This document shows, piece after piece, positions 24,665 through 31,592 of a DNA stretch of 44,923 nucleotides; within the stretch, counting starts at the first letter, position 1, and the number at the start of each line of letters is the position of its first letter. A program made the translations under genes and the position numbers. This DNA comes from a virus, in IMG/VR virus record IMGVR_UViG_3300008111_000288, positions 1 to 44,923 of that record. One strand, written 5' to 3'. The notes below the pieces were generated by a model that was not told the DNA's origin, ran no database searches, and was given only the letters and a program-made list of their open reading frames with translations.

Positions 24665-24692
24665 TAGGGGGTTGATAAATGTCAGCCCCCTA
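24665..24692 (+). terminator. Hairpin overlapping promoter P8
   Basis: 11-bp stem (one G-U) from TAGGGGGTTGA and TCAGCCCCCTA with a 6-nt loop. The TGTCAG box lies in the loop and 3' arm. Confidence 0.5.
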
Positions 24693-24701
24693 TGCTAAAA
24701 T
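24679..24701 (+). promoter_or_regulatory. Early promoter P8
   Basis: ATGTCAGCC; ATGTCA, 11 nt, TAAAAT. Confidence 0.65.
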
Positions 24702-24726
24702 ACTACCCTAACAGAAAGGAAGCAAA

Positions 24727-24903
24727 ATGACAGTAAATGGATACACTTACAAGGTTGGCGATTTATTCACCACCCTAAAGTCAAAGAAAACAGGCGTAAT
24801 CAAGGAGATTATTCCTAACGCATCTGGCTCGGTGCGTGTATTGCTAGAAATGCCAACGAAGGAAACTCGTTGGACAACAGTTAGCAATTCTGCCCTAGTA
24901 TAA
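24727..24903 (+). CDS. Hypothetical early protein
   Basis: 58 aa, beta-barrel-like (YKVGDLFTTLKSKKTGVIKE), similar in style to small SH3-like phage proteins. AAAGGAAG leader from P8. Confidence 0.6.
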   Translation: MTVNGYTYKVGDLFTTLKSKKTGVIKEIIPNASGSVRVLLEMPTKETRWTTVSNSALV

Positions 24904-24909
24904 AAAGAG

Positions 24910-24935
24910 GCAGGGGGGTTGTCAGACCCCCCTGC
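24910..24935 (+). terminator. Hairpin overlapping promoter P9
   Basis: Perfect 10-bp stem GCAGGGGGGT / ACCCCCCTGC with the loop TGTCAG, which is the promoter box itself; TATAAT follows directly. Confidence 0.55.
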
Positions 24936-24941
24936 TATAAT
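24919..24941 (+). promoter_or_regulatory. Early promoter P9
   Basis: TTGTCAGAC; TTGTCA, 11 nt, TATAAT. Confidence 0.7.
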
Positions 24942-24977
24942 ACTCTCAACATCAACCAACCAACGAAAGGAAATACA

Positions 24978-25400
24978 ATGTCAAGAGGAAAATCTATAAA
25001 TGTCAAGATTGCTACACCAAAGGTAATCAAGGCACTAGAAACTGCTCTAGCAAAACTAGAGAAGGACTACGCCACACAAGGCGAGAACGAAGCAAAGTAT
25101 CAGAAAGCCCGTGAAAAGTGGCAGAAGGAAATCGGCAAGTATGCTATTGCTCATTTTGCTAAGGCTGAAAATCTACGCACCAACTATCGTGCTTGGAACA
25201 AAACTCTCAATGTAGATTTTGACCTAACAGTTAGCGAAAATGATTTTCCTGCTGAGCCTGAGAAGGACTTTGAGGTAATTCACTCTCACACTTATCGTGA
25301 GCAAAAAGAGGAAATCACAAACGCAATTCGCATCTTAAAGATGACAGATGAGGAAGTAGTCAATACTTCCACATACAACGCAGTTGCTCGTTATCTATAA
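24978..25400 (+). CDS. Hypothetical coiled-coil early protein
   Basis: 140 aa, highly charged and mainly helical (LETALAKLEKDYATQGENEA ... EKWQKEIGKY). No catalytic motif. AAAGGAAA leader from P9. Could be a DNA-associated or scaffold protein; unknown. Confidence 0.65.
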   Translation: MSRGKSINVKIATPKVIKALETALAKLEKDYATQGENEAKYQKAREKWQKEIGKYAIAHFAKAENLRTNYRAWNKTLNVDFDLTVSENDFPAEPEKDFEVIHSHTYREQKEEITNAIRILKMTDEEVVNTSTYNAVARYL

Positions 25401-25410
25401 ATAAATGGCA

Positions 25411-25435
25411 GGGGGCTAGACAAAATCTAGCCCCC
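25411..25435 (+). terminator. Hairpin before a -10 box
   Basis: 10-bp stem GGGGGCTAGA / TCTAGCCCCC with loop CAAAA. TATAAT follows at 25441-25446 without a clear TGTCAG box. Confidence 0.55.
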
Positions 25436-25440
25436 AATGC

Positions 25441-25446
25441 TATAAT
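25441..25446 (+). promoter_or_regulatory. -10 of the 80-aa gene
   Basis: TATAAT 27 nt before the ATG at 25474. The upstream box is replaced by the hairpin arm. Confidence 0.5.
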
Positions 25447-25473
25447 TCTAATCCCTACTAACTAAGGAACAAA

Positions 25474-25716
25474 ATGAAAAATCGTTATCGTGTAGAAATC
25501 TATGATGAAAACAAGGCAAATGATTTAACTATTTATTCAGAACAAGGCGTTGATAAAGAATACCTAACTGAATTAGTATTTTCTAATTTGCGTAAGTTTG
25601 ACGGAACTATTCGTGCTTATGTTTATGATAATCTAAAGAAAAAGAAAACAACTGCGCTAATTCTTCCAGCAGAATTTATTCCTAAGAAAAATCCTTTAAC
25701 TAATTTATTTGCGTAA
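25474..25716 (+). CDS. Hypothetical early protein
   Basis: 80 aa, basic, alpha/beta (NRYRVEIYDENKANDLTIY). AAGGAAC leader. No family recognised. Confidence 0.6.
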   Translation: MKNRYRVEIYDENKANDLTIYSEQGVDKEYLTELVFSNLRKFDGTIRAYVYDNLKKKKTTALILPAEFIPKKNPLTNLFA

Positions 25717-25757
25717 TTGCGGGGATCTTCTCTAAGCTGGCCCCCATATGTGCGGGG

Positions 25758-25787
25758 TTTTCCACAGAATTACGAGAGTTATCCACA
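25758..25787 (+). promoter_or_regulatory. DnaA boxes
   Basis: TTTTCCACA (25758-25766, one mismatch) and TTATCCACA (25779-25787), with TTACGA between. Same module order as at 24.0 kb. Confidence 0.5.
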
Positions 25788-25799
25788 ACCCCTGGATTT

Positions 25800-25815
25800 T
25801 GTGAGAATGATCACA
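25800..25815 (+). promoter_or_regulatory. Crp/GlxR site, perfect
   Basis: TGTGAGAATGATCACA. Centre 62.5 bp before the -10 at 25870. Confidence 0.7.
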
Positions 25816-25852
25816 CTGGACAATTCGGACAAATGATTAACTAATCTAGACA

Positions 25853-25875
25853 ATGTCAGTGCCACCTGTTATAAT
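25853..25875 (+). promoter_or_regulatory. Early promoter P10
   Basis: ATGTCAGTG; ATGTCA, 11 nt, TATAAT. Confidence 0.75.
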
Positions 25876-25906
25876 TGCACAATCAACCAATCGAAAGGAT
25901 AAATCT

Positions 25907-26911
25907 ATGGCTCATAACCTAGAAACAAATGGCAATGAAGTTGCCTTTGCTTTGCGTGGAAAACCCGCTTGGCATAATCTCGCAAATCGCATCTTTAATC
26001 AAGATGAAGATGTAACTACTCAAACAATGCTTGAAGAAGCAAAACTAGCGAATTGGAATGTTCGCTTGTCTCCACTAACTGACCACATTTCAGAATCTTG
26101 GAATGATGTTTCAGATGCTCACCTTGTGCTACGCACAAATCCATTTAATCAGGAAACTGATGTTCTAGCAACTGTGGGCAAGCGCTATAAGCCTGTTCAG
26201 AATGAAGAACTATTTGCTTTTGCTGATGCAATTCACGATGCCAATGCTGATTGCCGTTGGGAATCTGCTGGCTCACTAAAAAAGGGTAAAGTTGTTTTCG
26301 GCACTGTCGATATTCCCCGCACAATGGTATTAGACCCACAAGGCGCTAATGACCAAACAAAACTTTATCTTATTGTATGGACATCACACGATGGCTCTGT
26401 TGCTGTTCAAGCAGCGGTTACACCTGTTCGTGTTGTATGCCAAAATACTTTGAATCTTGCTATGCGTAATGCTAAGCAATCATTCAAAATTCGTCATACT
26501 CAATCTGTTGAAGGACGAATTCAAGTTGCTCGTGAAACTCTAGGGCTTGCTCTAGGTTACTTTGATGAATTTGAAAAGGAAGCGCAAGAACTCTTTAAGC
26601 AAGAGATTACTAACGCAGAATTTTCTAAGTTGATTCAAACAATTTACCCTAAGCCTGAAAAGGATTCTAAGGGTGCGCTAAAGAAGTGGGAAAATAAAGT
26701 TGTCTTGCTTGATGACCTTTATCATAACTCACCAACTAACGCCACAATTAAAGGAACTAAGTGGGGCGCATTTAACGCTCTAACTGAACGCCTTGATTAC
26801 TACCGCTCTGGTCGTGGTAATTCAGAATCACTAATGGCTGGTGCAAGTGGTTTTGACCCTGTTCTAACTGCTGAGAAAAATAAAATTCTCAAGTTGGTAA
26901 AAGCGTTTTAA
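25907..26911 (+). CDS. DUF932/TIGR03299-type phage-plasmid protein
   Basis: 334 aa from the ATG at 25907 after CGAAAGGA; an earlier in-frame ATG at 25853 is the promoter box. The order GKPAWHNLANRI, ATVGKRYKPVQNEELFAFAD, and VRVVCQNTLNLAMRNAK matches the DUF932 family ('phage/plasmid-like protein'), common in actinophage early regions. Full length. Biochemical role unknown. Followed by two tRNA genes. Confidence 0.8.
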   Translation: MAHNLETNGNEVAFALRGKPAWHNLANRIFNQDEDVTTQTMLEEAKLANWNVRLSPLTDHISESWNDVSDAHLVLRTNPFNQETDVLATVGKRYKPVQNEELFAFADAIHDANADCRWESAGSLKKGKVVFGTVDIPRTMVLDPQGANDQTKLYLIVWTSHDGSVAVQAAVTPVRVVCQNTLNLAMRNAKQSFKIRHTQSVEGRIQVARETLGLALGYFDEFEKEAQELFKQEITNAEFSKLIQTIYPKPEKDSKGALKKWENKVVLLDDLYHNSPTNATIKGTKWGAFNALTERLDYYRSGRGNSESLMAGASGFDPVLTAEKNKILKLVKAF

Positions 26912-26953
26912 TTAACGCAAAACCTGAGCAAGTTTTAAAACTGCTCACCATTT

Positions 26954-27027
26954 GGTTCCGTAGAATAGTTGGTTAATTCGCTACCCTGTCACGGTAGAGA
27001 TCACGGGTTCAAGTCCCGTCGGAATCG
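26954..27027 (+). tRNA. trnD: tRNA-Asp (anticodon GUC)
   Basis: 74 nt. Acceptor GGTTCCG/CGGAATC, anticodon stem CTACC/GGTAG with loop CTGTCAC, T arm ACGGG/CCCGT. Discriminator G, no encoded CCA. Confidence 0.9.
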
Positions 27028-27031
27028 CAAG

Positions 27032-27105
27032 GTGCTGTTAGCTTAGTTGGTTAAAGCCCCGAACTCATAATTCGGTAATCGTAGGTTCAAGTCCTACACA
27101 GCACA
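27032..27105 (+). tRNA. tRNA with anticodon CAU (Met elongator, or Ile2)
   Basis: 74 nt. Acceptor GTGCTGT/ACAGCAC, anticodon stem CCGAA/TTCGG with loop CTCATAA, T arm GTAGG/CCTAC. The paired first base and short stem lack initiator features. Met versus lysidine-Ile cannot be told by eye. Confidence 0.85.
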
Positions 27106-27133
27106 CGGCCCGCAAATGTGAAGGCGGAACTTT

Positions 27134-27149
27134 TGTGTTACGAATCACA
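27134..27149 (+). promoter_or_regulatory. Crp-like site, one mismatch
   Basis: TGTGTTACGAATCACA. Centre 51.5 bp before the -10 at 27193. TTACGA lies within it. Confidence 0.55.
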
Positions 27150-27175
27150 TAAAAAAGCTCCTGAAATGCTTGTAA

Positions 27176-27198
27176 ATGTCAGTGAGGCCTGGTACAAT
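27176..27198 (+). promoter_or_regulatory. Early promoter P11 (leaderless)
   Basis: ATGTCAGTG; ATGTCA, 11 nt, TACAAT, then 6 nt to the ATG at 27205. Confidence 0.7.
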
Positions 27199-27204
27199 TC
27201 TTCC

Positions 27205-27849
27205 ATGACCAACGAACTCATATCAAGTAAGTACACATTTGTCTGCGATCCAGATGAATGCGATTCTTTAATTGAATTAACATCATCTGACGGATTTGGA
27301 TTCCCGTCAGGTGTGACAGAACTCACATGCCCGTGTGGTCGTAAAACTACATTATTGTCAGTGGAGCATGCTACACTACAACCTACACAAACGAAAGAGG
27401 AGCAAATGGAAACAACAATAACAACCGTCCCTGAGTCATATAACTCTAATCTATTAGTAACCTATAAGGTTATTCGTGGATATTCGGATGCAGAATATGC
27501 AACTGATAAAGTTGCTAGCATTGAGTGGGACCTACACAATGGACGTCAGGCACAAAAGCGTGTTGGAGTATTTGAATCCAACATTAATACAGTTAAAGAT
27601 ATTATTACTGAAGCGTATGCAGATTCAGAGGACCAAGATACTCTTCGTGCAATTGCTGAAGCGCTTAACATTGAATTAACTAGAACAATTGAATTCACCG
27701 CAACTATTGAAGTTAGTGGAACAATTGACCTAAACATCCTTGAAGACTATGATTTCGAAACAGAAATCACAGACAATCTTTTCGTTGATTCACAAAGTGG
27801 CAACATTGAGATTGGCGATACTGAAATCTGTTATGTGAGGGAAGCATAA
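27205..27849 (+). CDS. Two-part early protein with nested internal gene
   Basis: 214 aa from the leaderless ATG at 27205. Residues 1-67 form a zinc ribbon (FVCDPDECDS, then LTCPCGRK). An in-frame ATG at 27406, with GAGG before it and its own P12 promoter, begins a second domain (METTITTVPES onward, 147 aa) that is acidic and repeat-like (IELTRTIEFTATIEVSGTID). Both forms are likely made. No family recognised for the C-terminal part. Confidence 0.6.
   Translation: MTNELISSKYTFVCDPDECDSLIELTSSDGFGFPSGVTELTCPCGRKTTLLSVEHATLQPTQTKEEQMETTITTVPESYNSNLLVTYKVIRGYSDAEYATDKVASIEWDLHNGRQAQKRVGVFESNINTVKDIITEAYADSEDQDTLRAIAEALNIELTRTIEFTATIEVSGTIDLNILEDYDFETEITDNLFVDSQSGNIEIGDTEICYVREA
27312..27327 (+). 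promoter_or_regulatory. Crp/GlxR site, perfect, inside a coding region
   Basis: TGTGACAGAACTCACA. Centre 52.5 bp before the -10 at 27372. Confidence 0.65.
27355..27377 (+). promoter_or_regulatory. Early promoter P12, internal
   Basis: TTGTCAGTG; TTGTCA, 11 nt, TACACT; drives the internal start at 27406. Confidence 0.65.
27406..27849 (+). CDS. Internal-start product of the two-part gene
   Basis: 147 aa, same frame as the longer product. CGAAAGAGG lies about 8 nt upstream and the P12 transcript begins about 22 nt before. It would give the C-terminal domain without the zinc ribbon. Confidence 0.55.
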   Translation: METTITTVPESYNSNLLVTYKVIRGYSDAEYATDKVASIEWDLHNGRQAQKRVGVFESNINTVKDIITEAYADSEDQDTLRAIAEALNIELTRTIEFTATIEVSGTIDLNILEDYDFETEITDNLFVDSQSGNIEIGDTEICYVREA

Positions 27850-28061
27850 TGTATTTTGAGTTAACTGCTCCTGATAGGCTCTCCATGGAGAGGGCCTATT
27901 GGGATGCACAAATTATGGGTCTGGACCCAGAGGCAATGGACCCATTGACATTCAATATTGGAACTGGTAGTATTGAGAAAGTAAGTCGGATAAGAGATAA
28001 GTTTAATTTAACCGAAACTTATTTTTCAGAATACGAACCGACAGGATACACGAGGAGATAG
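27849..28061 (+). CDS. Hypothetical early protein
   Basis: 70 aa. TAATG overlap with the preceding gene. Contains SMERAYWDAQIMGLDPEAMD. Unknown. Confidence 0.55.
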   Translation: MYFELTAPDRLSMERAYWDAQIMGLDPEAMDPLTFNIGTGSIEKVSRIRDKFNLTETYFSEYEPTGYTRR

Positions 28062-28062
28062 T

Positions 28063-28218
28063 ATGGATTACCAAGACGGTTTTGAAGATGGAGTTAAGTT
28101 TGCCCGTGAGGTTATAATTAACAACATCAGACTATGGGCTGAATCAGAAGATGATGGCCAAGTATATGACGACATTGCAGACCGCATTGAATTTGGAACC
28201 GTTGACTATGACCTCTGA
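28063..28218 (+). CDS. 51-aa acidic protein
   Basis: 51 aa, MDYQDGFEDGVKFAREV motif of a kind seen in short phage proteins. GAGGAG upstream. Confidence 0.55.
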   Translation: MDYQDGFEDGVKFAREVIINNIRLWAESEDDGQVYDDIADRIEFGTVDYDL

Positions 28219-28417
28219 AGATCTAAACAAATGGATTGGCTGTGATCAATGCAGCTCAGCTCAAGCTATGTACTTAGTTAAACTAATAGATGGCGAGCTA
28301 GCTTTCTGTGGCCACCATTATAACAAAAACAAAGAGGCCCTTGACAAAAAGGCTTATGAAGTTATAGAATTAAACAAAATGGAAGAAGCAATACCTCAAC
28401 TAGAAAAGGCGGAATAA
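28208..28417 (+). CDS. DUF7455-like small zinc protein
   Basis: 69 aa from the ATG at 28208. CDQCSSAQAMYLVKL then LAFCGHHYNK matches a small Cys/His domain common in Actinobacteria and their phages. Zinc binding is expected; partner unknown. Confidence 0.65.
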   Translation: MTSEDLNKWIGCDQCSSAQAMYLVKLIDGELAFCGHHYNKNKEALDKKAYEVIELNKMEEAIPQLEKAE

Positions 28418-28418
28418 A

Positions 28419-28784
28419 ATGGGAGACAGAGCAAACTTTGGGTTTCAGGACCGTAAGGGAGACACAGTCTTTTTATACGGGCACTGGGCTGGATATCAGA
28501 TGTTAGAACGTTTAGCAAATGCTGTGCAAAAAGCGGAGCCAAGGTGGACGGATGAAGCATATGCAACACGTATATGTATTTCACAATTGATTAATGAAGA
28601 CTGGCCTGGCGAAACAGGTTGGGGAATTACTATTAATGAATTGTCTGACAATGAGCACAGGATTCCAATCATTAATTGGTCTAAGAAAACATTTACACTA
28701 GTAGAAGAAGATTTAAAAACAGAAGTGTTTAGCCTGCCGCTAAATTCTTTTGTAGAAAAATACAGTCGACTAGTTATGGTATAA
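28419..28784 (+). CDS. Conserved actinophage hypothetical protein
   Basis: 121 aa beginning MGDRANFGFQDRKGDTVFLY, then GHWAGYQMLERLA and YATRICISQLI, a recurring phage pattern of unknown function. Its TAA lies within the -10 of the RNA candidate downstream. Confidence 0.65.
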   Translation: MGDRANFGFQDRKGDTVFLYGHWAGYQMLERLANAVQKAEPRWTDEAYATRICISQLINEDWPGETGWGITINELSDNEHRIPIINWSKKTFTLVEEDLKTEVFSLPLNSFVEKYSRLVMV

Positions 28785-28785
28785 T
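28780..28785 (+). promoter_or_regulatory. -10 before the structured RNA
   Basis: TATAAT over the stop codon of the preceding gene. An AGTCGACT palindrome (28764-28771) lies just upstream. Confidence 0.5.
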
Positions 28786-28792
28786 ATTAGTA

Positions 28793-28900
28793 GGCCATGT
28801 GCCTTCTACATGGTAAAGGTGCGGCTACCAGGGACTCCCCTAGTCGCTAAGTAAAGCAGGGTTTTTACTTTCGTTGGTACCCTAGCAGCCTTTACACTAT
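28793..28900 (+). ncRNA. Candidate structured RNA
   Basis: No ORF. Hairpin CCATGT/ACATGG (28795-28813), then a closing stem GTAAAGG (28813-28819) with CCTTTAC (28889-28895). It encloses GACT/AGTC (28833-28845) and AAGTAAA/TTTACTT (28849-28870) hairpins; GCTA and AGGG segments have complements at 28880-28886. Multibranched fold by hand, not a tRNA. A TATAAT precedes it. Function unknown. Confidence 0.5.
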
Positions 28901-28994
28901 TTAATCTAATATATGGCCCGCAAAAGACTGAGGGTATCATATTTGTTTTACGAATGTCAAATATTTTTCCTGGAAATCCCAAGCTTTGAGATCA

Positions 28995-29010
28995 TGTGGT
29001 GTGAATCACA
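28995..29010 (+). promoter_or_regulatory. Crp-like palindrome
   Basis: TGTGGTGTGAATCACA, one mismatch; also contains the perfect odd palindrome GGTGTGAATCACACC. Centre 43.5 bp before the -10 at 29046. GGCCCGC (28915) and TTACGA (28948) precede it. Confidence 0.6.
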
Positions 29011-29028
29011 CCGATATCCTCTTCCCAA

Positions 29029-29051
29029 ATGTCAGTGGTCTGATATATAAT
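29029..29051 (+). promoter_or_regulatory. Early promoter P13
   Basis: ATGTCAGTG; ATGTCA, 11 nt, TATAAT. Confidence 0.75.
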
Positions 29052-29078
29052 TAAGCCATATCAACGAAAGGATATCAA

Positions 29079-29852
29079 ATGCCAAATTGGGTATATAACA
29101 CTTTGACCATACAAGGTCCAAAGTCAGAAATTGATTATATCAAGGATAGACTTAATAGTCCATTCACTTTAGCACAAGAGACTTATGGTATGGGTGATAT
29201 TAATGCTCATGGGTTCCCCACCAAAATTAAAGAAGTAACTTATTCTAATCCTGTCTTTGCTTTCTTCAACATTCATTCATATAAGGATGACGGCATTACT
29301 GATGAGGAATATGCCTGCCAGCCTGACCGTGGTGGTATTGACATGAAAGACCCTGATTGGTTCCGCAAGTCTGTTGAGTTTGCTAAAACTCAGAAAGATT
29401 GGTATTCATGGAATAACTCTAACTGGGGAACTAAATGGGATGTTGCTGTATCAGATGATGACCAATATCCAAACACAGAACTAATTGAATATAAATCAGA
29501 AGGTGATGACAACTGGCTTGTATATAAGTATGAGACTGCTTGGTCACCTGCTGTAACTATCTTAACTAAACTAAGTAATCTTGTTCCTAACTGCCTGCTC
29601 ACATTAGAGTATGAGGAGGAAACAGGTTGGGGTGGTGAATATGAGATTGTCCGTGGTGATGTTAAAGAAATTCTAGATTACGAGAATCGCTGCTATGCTT
29701 GCCAATCTTTTAATACATTGGACTATTGTGAAGATGACTGCGGAGAATTTTGCTCAGAATGTAACCAAGGTTCTTGGCAAGATGAAGAGGCTATGGCAAA
29801 ATGTCAGACCCACATGGTATTATTGGAATCTAGAGAAAAGGCGGATGTATGA
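29079..29852 (+). CDS. Api92-like (DUF1281) phage protein
   Basis: 257 aa. MPNWVYNTLTIQGPKSEIDYI is the usual start of the Api92-like family; the WxSCWGTKWD-type centre is present as NSNWGTKWD, followed by YETAWSPAV. It adds a Cys-rich C-terminus (CYACQSF, CEDDCGEFCSEC) that may bind zinc. Function unknown. AACGAAAGGA leader from P13. Confidence 0.7.
   Translation: MPNWVYNTLTIQGPKSEIDYIKDRLNSPFTLAQETYGMGDINAHGFPTKIKEVTYSNPVFAFFNIHSYKDDGITDEEYACQPDRGGIDMKDPDWFRKSVEFAKTQKDWYSWNNSNWGTKWDVAVSDDDQYPNTELIEYKSEGDDNWLVYKYETAWSPAVTILTKLSNLVPNCLLTLEYEEETGWGGEYEIVRGDVKEILDYENRCYACQSFNTLDYCEDDCGEFCSECNQGSWQDEEAMAKCQTHMVLLESREKADV
29801..29823 (+). promoter_or_regulatory. Early promoter P13b, inside a coding region
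   Basis: ATGTCAGAC; ATGTCA, 11 nt, TATTAT, 25 nt before the ATG at 29849. Confidence 0.45.
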
Positions 29853-30079
29853 GTTTCTTAGAAAACGAAAACCAAATGGTGATTGACGCAATCTATTCTG
29901 AAATTGGCGAAATGCTAGTTGAAGATTGGGTTAATGCAAATTTAGATGAGGGTCAGATGTATGCTGATTTTAGATTTGCTGAAATGTCAGACGACAACTA
30001 TATTAAAGGTAGGTTCAATCAATTCTATGATTTGAAACCCGAAGACCAATATTATCTAGAATGGAATGAGGAGGCATAA
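29849..30079 (+). CDS. Hypothetical early protein
   Basis: 76 aa, acidic, helical. ATGA coupling upstream, TAATG downstream. A possible weak TGTCAG promoter (29984-30006) lies in it. Confidence 0.55.
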   Translation: MSFLENENQMVIDAIYSEIGEMLVEDWVNANLDEGQMYADFRFAEMSDDNYIKGRFNQFYDLKPEDQYYLEWNEEA

Positions 30080-30243
30080 TGCTAGGCTATGACTTAGAGG
30101 ATTTAAATATCATGATGGATTCATTAGCAGACGCTATTGGTTCCGCCAAATTAGATAAGGCTACAACGGGTGGTCTTACAACAGCGCTAACATTTCTCCA
30201 AGGCTTGTGGGCTGAGGGATACTTTGATGGATATCAGGATTAA
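30079..30243 (+). CDS. 54-aa hypothetical protein
   Basis: 54 aa, helical, ends EGYFDGYQD. TAATG overlap with the preceding gene. Confidence 0.55.
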   Translation: MLGYDLEDLNIMMDSLADAIGSAKLDKATTGGLTTALTFLQGLWAEGYFDGYQD

Positions 30244-30244
30244 A

Positions 30245-30442
30245 ATGGAATCAGCATACGTAACCCGATCATCAGCATTCATTGAGTATATGAAGCTTCA
30301 TTTACTTAGTCTTGAACAGGACCTAGAAATGAATCCTGAATCTATTAATGTAATTGATATTCCAGGACAAATTGAAGCAACCAGGCATTTATTGTCAGTG
30401 GCAACTGATATAATGAATAACTCTAACGAAAGGTATGAATAA
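30245..30442 (+). CDS. Hypothetical early protein
   Basis: 65 aa from the ATG at 30245. Helical (SAFIEYMKLHLLSLEQDLEM). P14 lies in its 3' end. TAATG overlap with the secreted gene. Confidence 0.55.
   Translation: MESAYVTRSSAFIEYMKLHLLSLEQDLEMNPESINVIDIPGQIEATRHLLSVATDIMNNSNERYE
30392..30414 (+). promoter_or_regulatory. Early promoter P14, inside a coding region
   Basis: TTGTCAGTG; TTGTCA, 11 nt, TATAAT, 28 nt before the ATG at 30442. Confidence 0.65.
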
Positions 30443-30603
30443 TGAAGAAAGCAATTGTAGCAATGGTTGTATTGGGACTACTTCCTATTACTTCCGCCCC
30501 AGCAAATGCTGAGGTATGTACATACAAAAGATATCAAGTTAAAGATAAATCTAGCAAGTCATACACATATTACAGATATGTGACAAAGCGGGTGTGCCGA
30601 TGA
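30442..30603 (+). CDS. 53-aa secreted peptide
   Basis: A clear signal peptide (MKKAIVAMVVLGLLPITSAP, cleavage after ANA). The mature part of about 30 residues is Tyr/Lys-rich with two Cys (EVCTY ... RVCR), fit for one disulphide. An early, secreted disulphide peptide could act on the host surface. ATGA overlap with the next gene. Confidence 0.6.
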   Translation: MKKAIVAMVVLGLLPITSAPANAEVCTYKRYQVKDKSSKSYTYYRYVTKRVCR

Positions 30604-30872
30604 ATGCAGAAGACATTGGGCTCCCGCCCCATTTGCAACGCATGGTCAATGCAGGTGTATCAGGCCTTGACATCATGCACGGAGAACTAAAGAATCTAAT
30701 GCTCATTGCTGAGCAGGATTTAACAGTTGCACAAGAACATGAGGACCAATCAGGAGAAGCCATGGATTCCATGGAGCGAACACGCTGTGAAGGTGTCTTA
30801 GACACATTAACAGTACTTTACAAACTAACTTATGATTTATCGTTTGCGATACAGGAGGGTAAAAATGAGTAA
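30600..30872 (+). CDS. Hypothetical early protein
   Basis: 90 aa, helical, acidic; contains LPPHLQRMVNAGVSGLDIMH. ATGA-coupled. Confidence 0.55.
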   Translation: MNAEDIGLPPHLQRMVNAGVSGLDIMHGELKNLMLIAEQDLTVAQEHEDQSGEAMDSMERTRCEGVLDTLTVLYKLTYDLSFAIQEGKNE

Positions 30873-31092
30873 TTATGAGCCAGTATTAGAAATCCTGGAA
30901 ATGGAGTACTCTTGCTCACCAGGAGGAATTGACATGTTTGAAGTGTATGATAAATCTGAGATACATGGCATGCCAATATATGAGACAGAATCATTGACCG
31001 AAGCGGTCCAATTCTGTTATAATCTAGGAAAAGACTTTGTCGTTCGGACATTGGCGGAATGGCACGAAAGGGAGTTATCATATGTCAATTGA
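30865..31092 (+). CDS. Hypothetical early protein
   Basis: 75 aa from the ATG at 30865. Two Cys, mixed fold (FEVYDKSEIHGMPIYETESL). Overlaps both neighbours by about 10 nt. Confidence 0.55.
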   Translation: MSNYEPVLEILEMEYSCSPGGIDMFEVYDKSEIHGMPIYETESLTEAVQFCYNLGKDFVVRTLAEWHERELSYVN

Positions 31093-31462
31093 TTTACAAG
31101 AAGCAACACGTAGGGATGATGTCTTTACTGAGTTAGGTTTAATTAAAGAAAAGATTTCTGCTCTTCCCGTCTTCCCGTCATTAATGTGGGTATGGACCTA
31201 TGACGTCATTGACGACATCTTTAAGACTAATCAAGGGCCTGCTGAAGAATGGCAAGAACAGGTCATTGCTGAGGGTGTAACCCTAAAACAAATCTGGGAC
31301 AAGTTCTGGGAGGATACAGATTCCTTGGGACTACATTCCGACCTTGGTGGAGAAATCATTGAGGAAACAATTACTGACTGGATGAGAGAAAACAATTTCC
31401 TGGTCTCATTAGACGATGATTCCTGGTTGGATGAAGAGGAGGACGAAGATGGAGATGACTAA
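31082..31462 (+). CDS. Acidic hypothetical early protein
   Basis: 126 aa from the ATG at 31082 after AAAGGGAG. Trp-rich centre and an Asp/Glu-only tail (WLDEEEDEDGDD). Unknown. Confidence 0.55.
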   Translation: MSIDLQEATRRDDVFTELGLIKEKISALPVFPSLMWVWTYDVIDDIFKTNQGPAEEWQEQVIAEGVTLKQIWDKFWEDTDSLGLHSDLGGEIIEETITDWMRENNFLVSLDDDSWLDEEEDEDGDD

Positions 31463-31592
31463 CATCTATATCGATCAACAACTAAATAGAGCTCAGCAGC
31501 TTTTGTGGGGTGGATCTGAAACTGAAAATATTGAGGCCCACAACATCATTGCTAAATTAATTAAAGATCGGATGTCCGATAAGGGCGAATAA
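31449..31592 (+). CDS. 47-aa hypothetical protein
   Basis: ATG at 31449 after GGAGG, inside the end of the upstream gene. Helical. Followed by TGTCCGAT and TTACGA motifs. Confidence 0.5.
   Translation: MEMTNIYIDQQLNRAQQLLWGGSETENIEAHNIIAKLIKDRMSDKGE

Noticed and set aside
25853-25906. Longer start for the DUF932 gene
   Set aside because: The upstream ATG is the promoter box ATGTCA; a ribosome site precedes 25907.
27118-27204. Longer start for the two-part early gene
   Set aside because: It would run through the Crp-like site and promoter; the leaderless ATG at 27205 fits better.
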